The position numbers and the translations under genes are program-made. A stretch of 64,000 nt of DNA from an uncultured Oscillospiraceae bacterium (GTDB lineage Bacteria; Bacillota; Clostridia; Oscillospirales; Oscillospiraceae), in the NCBI GenBank assembly GCA_934565795.1, contig CAKTIM010000008.1, positions 1 through 64,000 of the forward strand. Direction: 5' to 3'. Of this stretch, positions 26,545 through 35,609 are shown in pieces. Every line of letters begins with the position of its first letter. The stretch's first letter is position 1. The notes below the pieces were generated by a model. That model did no database searches. It saw nothing but the letters and a program-made list of their open reading frames with translations, and was not told where the DNA came from.

Positions 26545-26641
26545 TAGGGCGGATATCAGCCGCCCGAAAGGTGACGAACATGAGCTGTATAGCTAAGCGG
26601 CTCAATCCCGTCACATGGCGGGCGGCTGATATCCGCCCCTT
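26545..26641. repeat. Composite repeat island 5 (short)
   Basis: A minimal copy: GGGCGGATATCAGCCGCCCGAAAGG, GAGCTGTATAG, GGCTCAATCCCG and GGCGGGCGGCTGATATCCGCCCCT, forming one long inverted repeat. Confidence 0.8.
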
Positions 26642-26673
26642 AAAATTGTAAATACTTCTGCAATCGATGCAGT

Positions 26674-27219
26674 TTACGGCTGCGCGTCCTGGCCCTCTGC
26701 CAGGGATTGCACCGCCCCCACGGCCTCCCGCACGGTGCGGCGGCCGGTGTCCATCGCGCCCTGCAAGCGCTCCAGCTGCTCGGTGAGCTGGGCGGAAAGC
26801 TGGGCGATCTGCCCGGCGGCGTCCTCAACCTGGGAGCCGGTCTGATCCAGCGCCTGCGCCGCCTGACGGCTGAGCTGACTGGCCCGCTCTCTGGCGGTGC
26901 GCTCCACCCGCTCGGCCCGGCGATAGGCCTCCAGCTCGGACTCCGTGGGCGCCGCCCCGGTCTGACCGGCCTGCTGCTCCAGCTGGGCGACGCGCTGCCG
27001 CAGCGCGGCATTCTCCGCCTGGGCGGCGCTCAGCTCCTTTTCCAGCTGGGAGACCCGCCCGGCGTCCAGCGTGTCCTGCTTGCCCCGCAGATACTCCAGC
27101 TCATTGGTCAGCTGGGCCACCTGGGAGGCATGCCTGTTATTCACAAACTCCATATACCGAACCACGTCCTGCCGGTTAAAGCCATTAAAAGAGGAACGAA
27201 ACTGATTTGGCTGTTCCAT
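26674..27219 (-). CDS. DivIVA-like coiled-coil protein
   Basis: This protein is 181 residues long. The N-terminal segment FNGFNRQDVVRYMEFVNNRH (about residues 12-31) resembles the DivIVA/GpsB membrane-curvature-binding domain. It is followed by a long coiled coil (about 35-165) rich in Gln, Glu, Ala and Leu heptads. Such proteins organise division or polar growth, but the role of this one is not known. AGGAGG lies 10 nt from ATG 27219 and 7 nt from an in-frame GTG at 27222, so either may start it. It stands alone. Confidence 0.75.
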   Translation of the reverse strand: MEQPNQFRSSFNGFNRQDVVRYMEFVNNRHASQVAQLTNELEYLRGKQDTLDAGRVSQLEKELSAAQAENAALRQRVAQLEQQAGQTGAAPTESELEAYRRAERVERTARERASQLSRQAAQALDQTGSQVEDAAGQIAQLSAQLTEQLERLQGAMDTGRRTVREAVGAVQSLAEGQDAQP

Positions 27220-27349
27220 CACCGAAAATCCTCCTGATACGCCTGTTTTCCTCGATTATAACACAGGAAAAGAAAGAAAACAACCGTTTCTTTCCAGGAT
27301 TTCTTCCACCCCGGGAAATTTCTGCACGAAATTTTTCCCCCGCCGCCCC

Positions 27350-27378
27350 TTTACAAACCGCACCGAATCTGCTATAAT
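27350..27378 (+). promoter_or_regulatory. Promoter of tRNA-Arg
   Basis: -35 TTTACA (27350-27355), 17-bp spacer, -10 TATAAT (27373-27378), 20 nt before the mature tRNA. Confidence 0.85.
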
Positions 27379-27398
27379 ACATCCGCTGAAAAGAACAT

Positions 27399-27474
27399 GC
27401 GCCAGTGGCTCAATGGATAGAGCATCGGATTCCGGTTCCGAGGGTTGGGGGTTCGAGTCCCTTCTGGCGTACCA
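27399..27474 (+). tRNA. tRNA-Arg (anticodon CCG)
   Basis: This 76-nt tRNA folds into a complete cloverleaf. The acceptor is GCGCCAG/CTGGCGT with one G-U pair, the D stem is GCTC/GAGC, the anticodon arm TCGGA-TTCCGGT-TCCGA has anticodon CCG (decodes CGG), the T arm is GGGGG-TTCGAGT-CCCTT, and CCA is encoded. Reading CGG with a dedicated tRNA fits a high-GC genome. Confidence 0.96.
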
Positions 27475-27526
27475 GAAATTTTTACAAACGGAACAGAGCT
27501 GTTAATTTCCGTTCCGCAATGACAGC

Positions 27527-27566
27527 AAGAGGCCGTCCCATAGGGGGCGGCCTCTTAATTTATACT
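27527..27566 (+). terminator. Terminator after tRNA-Arg
   Basis: The stem AAGAGGCCGTCCC / GGGGGCGGCCTCTT has a 3-nt loop and is followed by AATTTATACTTATT. Confidence 0.75.
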
Positions 27567-27575
27567 TATTTGCCC

Positions 27576-28203
27576 CTCGTAGGGGTCGGCAACCTGCCGA
27601 CCCTCAACCTGGCGGTTTAGGAAGCAGTAGGGATGAACGTATAACCTGGCGGGTAAATCCTTGAGCTTCCCTGAGGGGTGTTGCAGAGCGCAGCGAATCT
27701 TTAATAACAATCATTGCCGGTGGCAATGATACCATAATTAATTAGCTGTCGCCGCAGCGACTGAAGAGGGCACTCAGCTTATGGTTTCGAGGGAGATTTG
27801 GTTAAAAAGGTAGAGTGTTAAACACCCTGAGTGCGTAGGGGCGGATACCAGCCGCCCGAAAGGTAACGAAACTGAGCTGTATAGACGAACCGCTCAATCC
27901 CGGTACACGGCGGGCGGCTAATATCCGCCCCTACGGATGGGGTGCTTCCCAAGGGAAGCTTTTGGAGGTGGCCATCACCTGGTTCCGTTCAACGCATCGC
28001 TCTGTTCCGCCACATTGCGGGGCGGCAGATTGCCGCCCCCTACGAACTCAGAAACTTTTGTCTATTTTCATTCAACTGACAGCTCAATTCCGCGACACTG
28101 CGGGCGGCTGGTATCCGCCCCTACGGGTGGGGTGCTTGCTATTCAACGCGATGCGATCGAAACCGTAAGGTCCAGGGTCGGCAGGTTGCCGACCTCTACG
28201 GGA
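27576..28203. repeat. Composite repeat island 6
   Basis: This long island runs from GTAGGGGTCGGCAACCTGCCGACCC to the GTCGGCAGGTTGCCGACC unit. It contains one nested element (27679-27743) and several inverted units. It fills the gap between the tRNA and the end of the eut locus; I see no gene in it. Confidence 0.85.
27679..27743 (+). mobile_element. Nested 65-nt palindromic element, copy 3
   Basis: It follows CCCTGAGGGG and is nearly identical to the copy at 262-326 (TGTTGCAGAGCGCAGCGAATC, hairpin CATTGCCGGTGGCAATG). The host repeat resumes at AGCTGTCGCCGCAG. Confidence 0.75.
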
Positions 28204-28224
28204 GGGTATTCTGGAGAGGACGAC

Positions 28225-28256
28225 GAAATCCCCGCTGCGGGTGCAGCGGGGATTTC
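28225..28256. terminator. Strong hairpin at the 3' end of the eut locus
   Basis: A perfect 14-bp stem GAAATCCCCGCTGC with a 4-nt loop lies 150 nt past the eutH stop. Neither strand has a clear U-run after it, so termination is probable but not certain. The 28257-28407 stretch holds nothing else I can identify. Confidence 0.5.
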
Positions 28257-28407
28257 TTGCAAAAGGGGTTAGAAAGAAGAGAGGTAGAAAAGAGGGGTCT
28301 ACGGATCGAAAGGGAGCGGCTCACGGCTTCCGCAACCTTTCATGGCTTTAGGATACCGTGAGGTTTTGAACGCCCAATAACGGATTTGAAAACAAAATGC
28401 GGACAAA

Positions 28408-29502
28408 TTATGAACGTTTCTCGGATTCTTCCTCTTTTGCCGTGAGCAGAAGCGCCACGATTACGGCGCTGACGCCGCCGGAGAGCTTGCCCAGGATCAC
28501 GGCGGGGAGCAGCTCCGGGGCAAAGCCTGCGGTGAAGCCCAGGTGGTCGCCAAAGACGAAGGCGGCGGAGACAGCAAAGGCGATATTTACCACCTTGCCC
28601 CTGGGATTCATATCCTTTACCATGCCGAAGGTGGCAATGGAATTGGCCAGGCTGGCGATGAGGCCGGCGGCGGCCACGTCGTTGATGCCCAGGTGCCTCC
28701 CTGCAGCAAGCAGGGGCTTTTGCAGCAGCCGGGTCAGGATGGCCACCAGCGGGAAGGCGCCCGCCAGGACGATGGCGATGCTGCCCACGGTCTGGAAGCC
28801 GTCTGCGATGGGGGCCATGCCGGGGATGATGGCCCATCCCGTCAGCGACTGCACAATGGCCGCGGCCAGCCCTGCGGTGCTTACCGCCACCACGCCCTTG
28901 CCGAACAGCTCAAAGCCCCTGACCATGGCCCTTTCCGCCCGCCACAAGCCCAGGGCAATCAGCGCCGCCAGGATCACGATGGGGATCAGATTCTGGGCTA
29001 CCATTCCCAGGGGGAACCCGGCCACCAGGCCGCCCACCAGCACTCCCGCCGGGATGGTGATGATGCCGCAGAGGATGCCCTTGGCCATGGCGGGGCGGTC
29101 GCCCTCGTCCAATATTCCCATGGCTACGGGGATGGTGAACACCACCGTGGCCCCCAGCATAGAGCCGGTGATGACGCCGCCCAGGGCCGCCGCATCGGCG
29201 TTCTGGGTCAGCTCCCGGGCCAGCGCGCCGCCGCCCATGTCGCAGGCCAGGATGGAGCCGGCAAACATGGCCGCGTCCGCGCCCAGAATGCGGTATACCG
29301 GCACCACCACCGGGCGCAGCACCGCTGCCAGCACCGGGGCCAGGCACACGATGCCCACCATGGCCAGGGCCAGGGAGCCCATGGTCAGGATGCCGCTTTC
29401 AAATTCCTTACCGATGCCGAAGCGGCCGCCGAAGATGCGATCCAGCGCGCCCAGCACGGCAAACAGCGCCATCAGGGCGATCAGCAGCTGGTCAGCAGAC
29501 AT
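28408..29502 (-). CDS. eutH: Ethanolamine transporter EutH
   Basis: This 364-residue inner-membrane permease has about ten helices and the EutH signature regions FGIGKEFESGILTMGSLAL (about 30-48), ILACDMGGGALA and FGDHLGFTAGFAP (about 315-327). It imports ethanolamine when little of it diffuses in. It is last in the eut locus, 3 nt after eutN. Confidence 0.96.
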   Translation of the reverse strand: MSADQLLIALMALFAVLGALDRIFGGRFGIGKEFESGILTMGSLALAMVGIVCLAPVLAAVLRPVVVPVYRILGADAAMFAGSILACDMGGGALARELTQNADAAALGGVITGSMLGATVVFTIPVAMGILDEGDRPAMAKGILCGIITIPAGVLVGGLVAGFPLGMVAQNLIPIVILAALIALGLWRAERAMVRGFELFGKGVVAVSTAGLAAAIVQSLTGWAIIPGMAPIADGFQTVGSIAIVLAGAFPLVAILTRLLQKPLLAAGRHLGINDVAAAGLIASLANSIATFGMVKDMNPRGKVVNIAFAVSAAFVFGDHLGFTAGFAPELLPAVILGKLSGGVSAVIVALLLTAKEEESEKRS

Positions 29503-29505
29503 GAC

Positions 29506-29754
29506 TTATCCCTCCGAATGCTTTTTCCCGTCATCCACAATGGCCACCACCGCAGCGTCCACCGGGGCGTCCATGCAATAGCGGGAGGCCACGGTGCCGG
29601 TGGCCAGCAGCACCCGGTCGCCGGGGCCTGCGCCCACCTGGTCGGCGGCCACCAGCTCCTCGTCCCCGGCGCGCACCACCAGGAAGGTCTGGCCCTGAAG
29701 GCACTGGGCCTTTCGGGTGGCCCAAATGGAACCTACAACATTACCGATTTTCAA
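29506..29754 (-). CDS. eutN: Microcompartment vertex protein EutN
   Basis: This 82-residue EutN/CcmL-family protein forms the pentamers that cap the vertices of the ethanolamine microcompartment. The N-terminus MKIGNVVGSIWATRK and a GAGPGDRVLLATG loop are characteristic. Its ATG overlaps the stop of the upstream unknown gene by 4 nt. A cysteine at residue 60 (SRYCMDAPVDAAVV) is in the conserved C-terminal part. Confidence 0.95.
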   Translation of the reverse strand: MKIGNVVGSIWATRKAQCLQGQTFLVVRAGDEELVAADQVGAGPGDRVLLATGTVASRYCMDAPVDAAVVAIVDDGKKHSEG

Positions 29755-30149
29755 TCGTTTCCCTCCAATATTTCCTTTGCCAGGGGGGTGAGCACCGCGT
29801 CGTAGCCGGGCTGCTGGCCCCGCTGACGCATGAGCTTTGCCTCCTGGGCCGTAATCAGCCGCCTGCGGCCGCCGTCGGTGAAGAGCACGCCCCAGTTTTT
29901 CAGCTCCCGCTGGGCGGAGGACAGGCTCCCGGCCAGCGGACGGCTGCGGGGCGATTCCGGCAGGCCCGGCGTGTACAGCAGCACCTGCTTGCCCTGGGCC
30001 AGGGCTTCCAGCACCCGCTCATCCCGGAAGCGCAGCAGCTGCCCCAGGGTAAGCGAGCCGATGACCACCGCGTCGTAGGGCGGCTCCGCCGTATAGGAAA
30101 AGCCCAGATCGCTCCCCGGCTCCCGGCCGATCAGCAGCGCCCGGCTCAT
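29751..30149 (-). CDS. Conserved unknown protein of Firmicutes eut loci
   Basis: This 132-residue protein is not assigned a function. It lies between pduL and eutN, as an uncharacterised gene does in Enterococcus and Clostridium eut operons (from memory). It begins with a Rossmann-like pattern (RALLIGREPGSDLGF, then YDAVVIGSLTLGQLL), has a hydrophobic strand KQVLLYTPGLP and ends with a basic helix TAQEAKLMRQRGQQPG. The pattern could fit a flavodoxin- or nucleotide-binding-like fold. It overlaps both neighbours by 4 nt, so it is firmly part of the operon. Confidence 0.7.
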   Translation of the reverse strand: MSRALLIGREPGSDLGFSYTAEPPYDAVVIGSLTLGQLLRFRDERVLEALAQGKQVLLYTPGLPESPRSRPLAGSLSSAQRELKNWGVLFTDGGRRRLITAQEAKLMRQRGQQPGYDAVLTPLAKEILEGND

Positions 30150-30745
30150 TTGACGATTCTCCCCAGGTCGCCCTTGCGGAAGCCGCAGGCGTTGGCCTCG
30201 TCATAGTCCAGGTGGGCATAGGGCGCGAACTTGTCGCTGACGCGGATGGACACATCCTCAAAAATCACCGGGCGCTCCGTCAGGGTTTTGAGCCGGACGC
30301 TTTCCCCGTGCTTTACGCCGAAGCGTTGGGCCGCCCGGGGCGTCAGATGGATGTGCCGCTTGGCGGCGATCACGCCCCGCAGCAGCCGCACCCGGCCCCG
30401 CTCCCCCACCAGCTCCGCGCCGGGGGTATTCTGAATGTCCCCGGACAGGCGGACGGGGGCGGCAATGCCCAGGGTTCTGGCGTCAGTCAGGGAAATTTCC
30501 ACCTGGCCCTCGCCGCGCTCCGGCCCCAGAACGGCTACGTCCCGGAATTCCCCCTTGGGGCCTACCACCGTCACCCGCTCCTGGGCCAGGAACTGCCCCG
30601 GCTGGGAGAGGGGACGCTTGGGGGTGAGCAAATGGCCGAACAGCGCCATGGATTGCTCCTTGGTCACGTGGACATGGCGGCCGGAGGCCTCCAGCTCCAC
30701 AAAGAGGCTGTCCGCCACCGCCTGAATCAGATTTTCCAAATCCAT
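30146..30745 (-). CDS. pduL: Phosphate acyltransferase PduL (eut-associated)
   Basis: This 199-residue enzyme converts acetyl-CoA and phosphate to acetyl phosphate and CoA inside the microcompartment, recycling CoA. Two tandem PduL domains are seen with metal-binding His-rich motifs GRHVHVT (about 22-28) and KRHIHLTP (about 110-117) and the conserved YAHLDYDEANACG near the end. ATG 30745 is used because the frame is closed by the eutE stop 5 nt upstream in the other frame and MDLENLIQAV begins a typical short N-terminal helix, probably a cargo-targeting peptide. Confidence 0.92.
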   Translation of the reverse strand: MDLENLIQAVADSLFVELEASGRHVHVTKEQSMALFGHLLTPKRPLSQPGQFLAQERVTVVGPKGEFRDVAVLGPERGEGQVEISLTDARTLGIAAPVRLSGDIQNTPGAELVGERGRVRLLRGVIAAKRHIHLTPRAAQRFGVKHGESVRLKTLTERPVIFEDVSIRVSDKFAPYAHLDYDEANACGFRKGDLGRIVK

Positions 30746-30749
30746 GCGC

Positions 30750-32183
30750 TCACCCCAGCCGCTCCAGAATTTTCTTTGCCAGCTGCTCCACCAGCGCCGC
30801 GTCCACCTCGCTGACGGGAGCGCCGGAGCGCTCCTCCTCAATGCCCCAGGCCACCCGGCGGATGTTGATCAAATCCAGGGGCGACACATTGTTTGAGGAG
30901 CTGCTGCCCCCCACTGCGCCGCAGCCCAGGGTCAGGGCCGGGAAGAGGTTGGTGGCCGCGCCGATGCCCCCCAGGGCCGCCGGGGCGTTGACCAGGAACC
31001 GGGAGACGGGGATCTTCAGCGCAAAGCGGCGGATCACCGCCTCGTCCTGGGCGTGGATGACAAAGGTGTGGCCGCTGCCCTCGTGGCGCAGCACCTCCAC
31101 CGCCTTATCCAGCACGGCGTCCTCGCTGTCCATGACGAAGAAGGCCAGCACCGGGCAGAGCTTTTCCATGGAGTAGGGCCGGGTCGGCCCCGCCTGCTGC
31201 TCCCGCGCCACCAGAATCCGGGTGCCCGGCGGCACCTCGAAGCCCGCCAGCTTGGACAGGGCCAGGGCGGATTTACCCACGATGTCCGGGTTCAGTCCGC
31301 CGGTGGGGCGGAACAGGAGCCGCGCCAGCTTCCCCGCCTCCTGCTCCGGCATGAAATAGAAGCCCTGGCGCTGGGCCTCGGCCCGGACGGCCTCCTCCAT
31401 GCTCTTTTCCACGATGATGCTCTGCTCCGAGGCGCAGACCGTGCCGTTGTCGAAAGTCTTGGAGGCCGCAATGCAGGCAATGGCCGCCGGTACGTCCGCC
31501 GAGCGGTGGATATAGGCCGGGCCGTTGCCCGCGCCCACGCCGATGGCGGGCTTGCCGGAGGAATAGGCGGCTCTGACCATGCCGGGGCCGCCGGTGGCCA
31601 GGATCAGCCGCACCTCCGGCGCGCTCATCAGCTCCTGGCACCCGGCCAGGGCCGGAATGGTCAGGCAGCTGACGGCCCCCTTGGGCGCGCCCGCCGCCTC
31701 CGCCGCCCGGGCCACCAGCTCCGCCGCATGGCGGGTGCAGGAGACGGCCTTGGGGTGGGGCGAAAAGATGATGGCGCAGCCTGCTTTCAGGGCGATGATG
31801 GCCTTGTAGCATACGGTGGAGGTGGGGTTGGTGCTGGGCACGATGGCGGCGATCACCCCCACGGGAACGCCGACCTCCCACAGCCGCTTCTGGGCGTCCC
31901 TTGTCAGAATGCCCACGGTTTTCATGTCTTTTACGGCGGAAAGCACCTTTTCCGAGGCAAAGCGGTTCTTGGCAGTCTTATCCCGGATGTTGCCGAAGCC
32001 GGTTTCCTGCACCGCCTCCTCCGCCAGGGTCACCGCCTCCCCGGAGAAGGCGGAGGCCACGGCCTCTACGATGCGATCCAGCTGCTCCTGGGAAAATTCG
32101 CACAGCCGGTTCTGGGCCTGCTCTGCCTGCCGCGCCAGCTCCCGCGCCTGCTGGCGGGCGGCCAAATCCTTATCAAAATCCAT
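30750..32183 (-). CDS. eutE: Acetaldehyde dehydrogenase (acylating) EutE
   Basis: This 477-residue NAD-dependent aldehyde dehydrogenase oxidises acetaldehyde with CoA to acetyl-CoA. The catalytic Cys is in FDNGTVCASEQS (about residue 260), and cofactor-binding segments PVGVIAAIVPSTNPTST and TGGPGMVRAA are present. The C-terminus is an amphipathic helix (VDAALVEQLAKKILERLG), which looks like an encapsulation peptide. ATG 32183 follows GGGGGGATACC; longer in-frame starts would run into eutB. Confidence 0.95.
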   Translation of the reverse strand: MDFDKDLAARQQARELARQAEQAQNRLCEFSQEQLDRIVEAVASAFSGEAVTLAEEAVQETGFGNIRDKTAKNRFASEKVLSAVKDMKTVGILTRDAQKRLWEVGVPVGVIAAIVPSTNPTSTVCYKAIIALKAGCAIIFSPHPKAVSCTRHAAELVARAAEAAGAPKGAVSCLTIPALAGCQELMSAPEVRLILATGGPGMVRAAYSSGKPAIGVGAGNGPAYIHRSADVPAAIACIAASKTFDNGTVCASEQSIIVEKSMEEAVRAEAQRQGFYFMPEQEAGKLARLLFRPTGGLNPDIVGKSALALSKLAGFEVPPGTRILVAREQQAGPTRPYSMEKLCPVLAFFVMDSEDAVLDKAVEVLRHEGSGHTFVIHAQDEAVIRRFALKIPVSRFLVNAPAALGGIGAATNLFPALTLGCGAVGGSSSSNNVSPLDLINIRRVAWGIEEERSGAPVSEVDAALVEQLAKKILERLG

Positions 32184-32197
32184 GGTATCCCCCCGTT

Positions 32198-33562
32198 TCA
32201 GAATAACAGGGACGAGCCGTCCCCGGCCTTGGCCGTCAGGTGTCCGTGCTCCACAAAGCCCTGCTTTTCCAGCCACCGCTGGAATGCGGGGATGGCGGTC
32301 TTGCCGGTGATCTCCCGCAGGGCGGCCGTTTCCCGGAAGCCGGTGGTCTGGTAGTTGAGCATGATGTCATCCCCGTGGGGGATGCCCATGAAGTAATTGC
32401 ACCCGGCCAGGGTCAAAAGGCTTGCCAGATTCTCAATGTCGTTCTGATCCGCCTTCATGTGGTTGGTATAGCAGCAGTCGCAGCCCATGGGGATGCCGGT
32501 GAGCTTGCCCATGAAGTGATCCTCCAGCCCCGCACGGGTGACCTGGCGGGCGTCATACAGATATTCCGGCCCGATGAAGCCCACCACCGTGTTCACCAGG
32601 AAGGGCCGGAACCGCCTGGCAAAGCCGTAGCAGCGGGCCTCCATGGTCACCTGGTCGGTGTCATAATGGGCATCCGAGGACAATTCGCTCCCCTGGCCCG
32701 TCTCAAAATACAGCACGTTCGGCCCCTCCGCCGTGCCCTGGTGCAGCAGGAGCTGCCGGGCCTCCTCGATGGTATCCGCCGAGAAGCCGAAGGCGCTGTT
32801 TCCCTTTTCGCTGCCCGCGATGGACTGGAAGATCAGGTCGCAGGGCGCGCCCTTTTTTACCGCCTTCATCTGCGCCGTCACATGGGCCAGGACGCAGATC
32901 TGGGTGGGAATTTCCCAGTGCTCCTTGATCTCCTGGAAGCGGCGCAGCACCTTGCCCACCTGCTCCGGGGAATCGGTGACCGGGTTCAGGCCGATCACCG
33001 CGTCCCCCGCGCCGAAGGACAGACCCTCCAGCACGGAGGCGGTGATGCCGTCCGGGTCGTCGGTGGTGTGGTTGGGCTGGAGGCGGCAGCTCAGAGTGCC
33101 GGGCAGGCCGATGGTGGTGTTGCAGTGGGCGGTGACGGTGATCTTATTGGCCGCGTAGATCAGATCCAGGTTGCTCATCAGCTTGCACACGGCGGCCACC
33201 ATTTCGCTGGTCAGCCCCCGGCGCAGGCGGCGGATGTCGGCATCCGTGGTGGTTTCGGCCAGCAGCCATTCCCGCAGGTCGGATACCGTCCAATTTTTGA
33301 TTTTTGCATACTCCGTCTCGTTTACGTCGTCCTGGATGATGCGGGTCACCTCGTCGCGCTCATAGGGGACGGCGGGATTCTCGCGCAGCTCGCCCAGGGT
33401 GACGGCGGACAGCACCACCTTGGCCGCCACCCGCTCCTGGGCGGTCTCAGCGGCCAGGCCCGCCAGCTTGTCGCCGGTCTTTTCCTCGTTGGCCTTGGCA
33501 AGCACCTGCTTCAAGTCCCGGAATACGTATGTCTTTCCCAAAAGGGTGGTTTTCAGCTTCAT
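32198..33562 (-). CDS. eutB: Ethanolamine ammonia-lyase large subunit EutB
   Basis: This 454-residue catalytic subunit uses adenosylcobalamin to split ethanolamine into acetaldehyde and ammonia. Substrate-site segments are recognised: YAANKITVTAHCNTTIGLPG (about 135-155), LSCRLQPNHTTDDPDG, INPVTDS-like GLNPVTDSPEQ, and GIPMGCDCCYTNHMKADQND (about 360-380). Length matches the family. It overlaps eutT by 4 nt. It is unusual that the small subunit gene eutC is not next to it; four genes and a repeat island intervene. Confidence 0.97.
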   Translation of the reverse strand: MKLKTTLLGKTYVFRDLKQVLAKANEEKTGDKLAGLAAETAQERVAAKVVLSAVTLGELRENPAVPYERDEVTRIIQDDVNETEYAKIKNWTVSDLREWLLAETTTDADIRRLRRGLTSEMVAAVCKLMSNLDLIYAANKITVTAHCNTTIGLPGTLSCRLQPNHTTDDPDGITASVLEGLSFGAGDAVIGLNPVTDSPEQVGKVLRRFQEIKEHWEIPTQICVLAHVTAQMKAVKKGAPCDLIFQSIAGSEKGNSAFGFSADTIEEARQLLLHQGTAEGPNVLYFETGQGSELSSDAHYDTDQVTMEARCYGFARRFRPFLVNTVVGFIGPEYLYDARQVTRAGLEDHFMGKLTGIPMGCDCCYTNHMKADQNDIENLASLLTLAGCNYFMGIPHGDDIMLNYQTTGFRETAALREITGKTAIPAFQRWLEKQGFVEHGHLTAKAGDGSSLLF

Positions 33563-34257
33563 GGCGTTCCCTCTTTCCTCAATGCGCGCTGACGGATCAT
33601 CAGCAGATAGATGGCGCTGCTCAGCCGGTTCATGGCCCGCAGCAGGTCGGCCCGGCTCACCTGGCCGTAGGCGTCGGTAAAGGCCGCCGCCGCTGCCAGC
33701 TCCGCCTCCCGGGCGGCGCAGCGGGCCAGATTCAGGTGGGCGATCTCCTGCCCGTCCTCGCTTTCCGGCATGAAATGGGGCTGGCCGTAGAATTCCTGGG
33801 GGAAGTGGCTGCGGCGGCGCAGCTCACTTTCCGTCAGCCCCAGCAGCCCGCGCTCCGGCACCGGCTCGCCCAGCACCTCGCAGCGCAGCAGGAGCCGGGT
33901 GTAGTCCAGAATCTCCTTCAGCTCCCCACTGAACCGAGGCACATGCAGGCGGCACAGGATCAGCCGGGCCTCCAGCGTGTCCACCTTTCCCCGGAAAAGA
34001 ATCCGGGGATGGGTCTTGGGGGCCAGGGTCACCCCGTCCAGGTGGGTCATGTGCTCCGGCTTTTCCTCGCAGTAGCCGCCGCCCAGCAGCGCGAAGCGCT
34101 CCGGCCTTGCCGCCTGCGCCGGGAGAATTTCGATCCGCTCCCGGCGCAGGTAGTCCCGGGCGGCGCTGGTGAGATTGTCCCCGCTGCCCAGGAAGAATAC
34201 CCGTCTGCCGTCCCGGCTGCGGATGTTGGCCCGGACGGCCTCCTCGGAATAGAGCAT
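33559..34257 (-). CDS. eutT: Cobalamin adenosyltransferase EutT
   Basis: This 232-residue enzyme makes adenosylcobalamin, the cofactor of EutBC, from cobalamin and ATP. The family signature SHFPQEFYGQPHFMPES is seen near residue 150, with an N-terminal DYLRRERIEILP and a C-terminal helix bundle (MNRLSSAIYLLMIRQRALRKE). I do not see the His...CCxxC metal motif of the Salmonella enzyme; forms lacking it are known. It abuts eutM and overlaps eutB by 4 nt. Confidence 0.88.
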   Translation of the reverse strand: MLYSEEAVRANIRSRDGRRVFFLGSGDNLTSAARDYLRRERIEILPAQAARPERFALLGGGYCEEKPEHMTHLDGVTLAPKTHPRILFRGKVDTLEARLILCRLHVPRFSGELKEILDYTRLLLRCEVLGEPVPERGLLGLTESELRRRSHFPQEFYGQPHFMPESEDGQEIAHLNLARCAAREAELAAAAAFTDAYGQVSRADLLRAMNRLSSAIYLLMIRQRALRKEGTP

Positions 34258-34551
34258 TTACTGCGCTCCGGCGGGCTTGCCCTTGGGCAGGATGTTGTCC
34301 ACCTCCACATGGGGGCGGGCGATCACGTGGACGGAGATCAGCTCGCCCACCTTTTCGGCGGCAGCGGCCCCGGCATCCGTGGCGGCCTTCACCGCGCCCA
34401 CGTCCCCGCGTACCATCACGGTCACCAGACCGCCGCCCACCTGCTCTTTGCCGATGAGCTGCACATTTGCCGACTTGACCATGGCATCCGCCGCCTCAAT
34501 AGCAGCCACCAGCCCCTTGGTCTCGATCATTCCCAATGCATTCGTATCCAT
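34258..34551 (-). CDS. eutM: Microcompartment shell protein EutM (BMC-H)
   Basis: This 97-residue hexameric shell protein has the characteristic start [20 protein letters not shown], the [19 protein letters not shown] core and HVIARPH near the C-terminus. It forms the facets and pores of the microcompartment. ATG 34551 follows AAAGGAAA. It is the first gene after a 1-kb repeat island, so it may need its own promoter. Confidence 0.96.
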   Translation of the reverse strand: MDTNALGMIETKGLVAAIEAADAMVKSANVQLIGKEQVGGGLVTVMVRGDVGAVKAATDAGAAAAEKVGELISVHVIARPHVEVDNILPKGKPAGAQ

Positions 34552-34613
34552 CGTGTTGTTTCCTTTCATAATTGAATTTTTAAAATATTGAAGGCTCTCC
34601 TCCCACCGCCCTC

Positions 34614-35608
34614 CCCGTAGGGGTCGGCAACCTGCCGACCCGCGGCCTGGCGGTTTAGGAAGCAGTAAAGATGACCGTATAACCTGACGTATGCATCCCC
34701 CAAGCTTCCCTGCGGGGGAAGCTGTCGCCGCAGCGACTGAAGAGGGCACTCAGCTAACGGTTTCGAGAGAGACGCAACTAAAAAGGTAAAATCTAAAACA
34801 CTCTGGGCCCGTAGGGGCGGATACCAGCCGCCCGCAGCCTTGCGGTTTCGATAGCAGTCTATTGAACGGGAGCAGGCAAAACAACTGAGTCCGTAGGGGT
34901 CGGCAATTTGTCGACCCTTAACCTATCGGTTTCGATAGCAGTAAAGATCACCGTATACCCCGACGTATACATCCCTAAGCTTCCCTGTGGGGGAAGCTTT
35001 AGTAGTGGCCGCAGCCTGCCCCCATTCAACATTCTGCTCTGTCCCGCAAGGTTGAGGGTCGACAAATTGCCGACCCCTACGGGGCAAAGGCTTTCGGCGG
35101 CTTCCGCTCAATTGGCAGCTCAGTTTCGTTACCTTTCGGGCGGCTGATATCCGCCCCTACGGATTAGCGTGTACCATTCAACTTGCCCTTAAAAAAGAAC
35201 GTACTGCGGTAAGCCCTCTTCAGTCAGCCCTGCGGGCTGCCAGCTTCCCCCAGGGAAGCTTTTGGAGGTAGCCTTTGGCTGCTTCCATTCAATGCACCGC
35301 TCTGTTCCGTCAGATTGCGGGGCGACAAATTGCCGCCCCCTACGAGCTCAGAAGCTTTTGGTGATGTTCATTCAACCGGCAGCTCAATCCCGGTACATGG
35401 TGGGCGGCTGGTATCCGCCCCTACGGATTAGAGTGTACCATTCACCGTACCCTTAAAAAAGAACGTACTGCGGTAGCCCTCTTCAGTCAGCCCTACGGGC
35501 TGCCAGCTTCCCCCAAGGGAAGCTTTGGTGGGAGCGGAAGCTGCTCCCATTCAACGCACCGCTCTGTTCCGTTACGTTGCGGAGCGGCAGATTGCCGCCC
35601 CCTACGAA
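34614..35608. repeat. Composite repeat island 7, between eutL and eutM
   Basis: About 1 kb of the composite repeats in both orientations separates eutL from eutM inside the eut locus. It contains several GGGGCGGATA and GTCGGCAA hairpins and AGCTTCCC hairpins but no nested 64-nt element. The edge at 35609 continues as the last codons and stop of eutL. Confidence 0.9.
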
Positions 35609-35609
35609 C

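Noticed and set aside
27405..27620. A frame starting MAQWIEHRIPVP
   Set aside because: It is the well-known false translation of a tRNA-Arg gene followed by repeat sequence.
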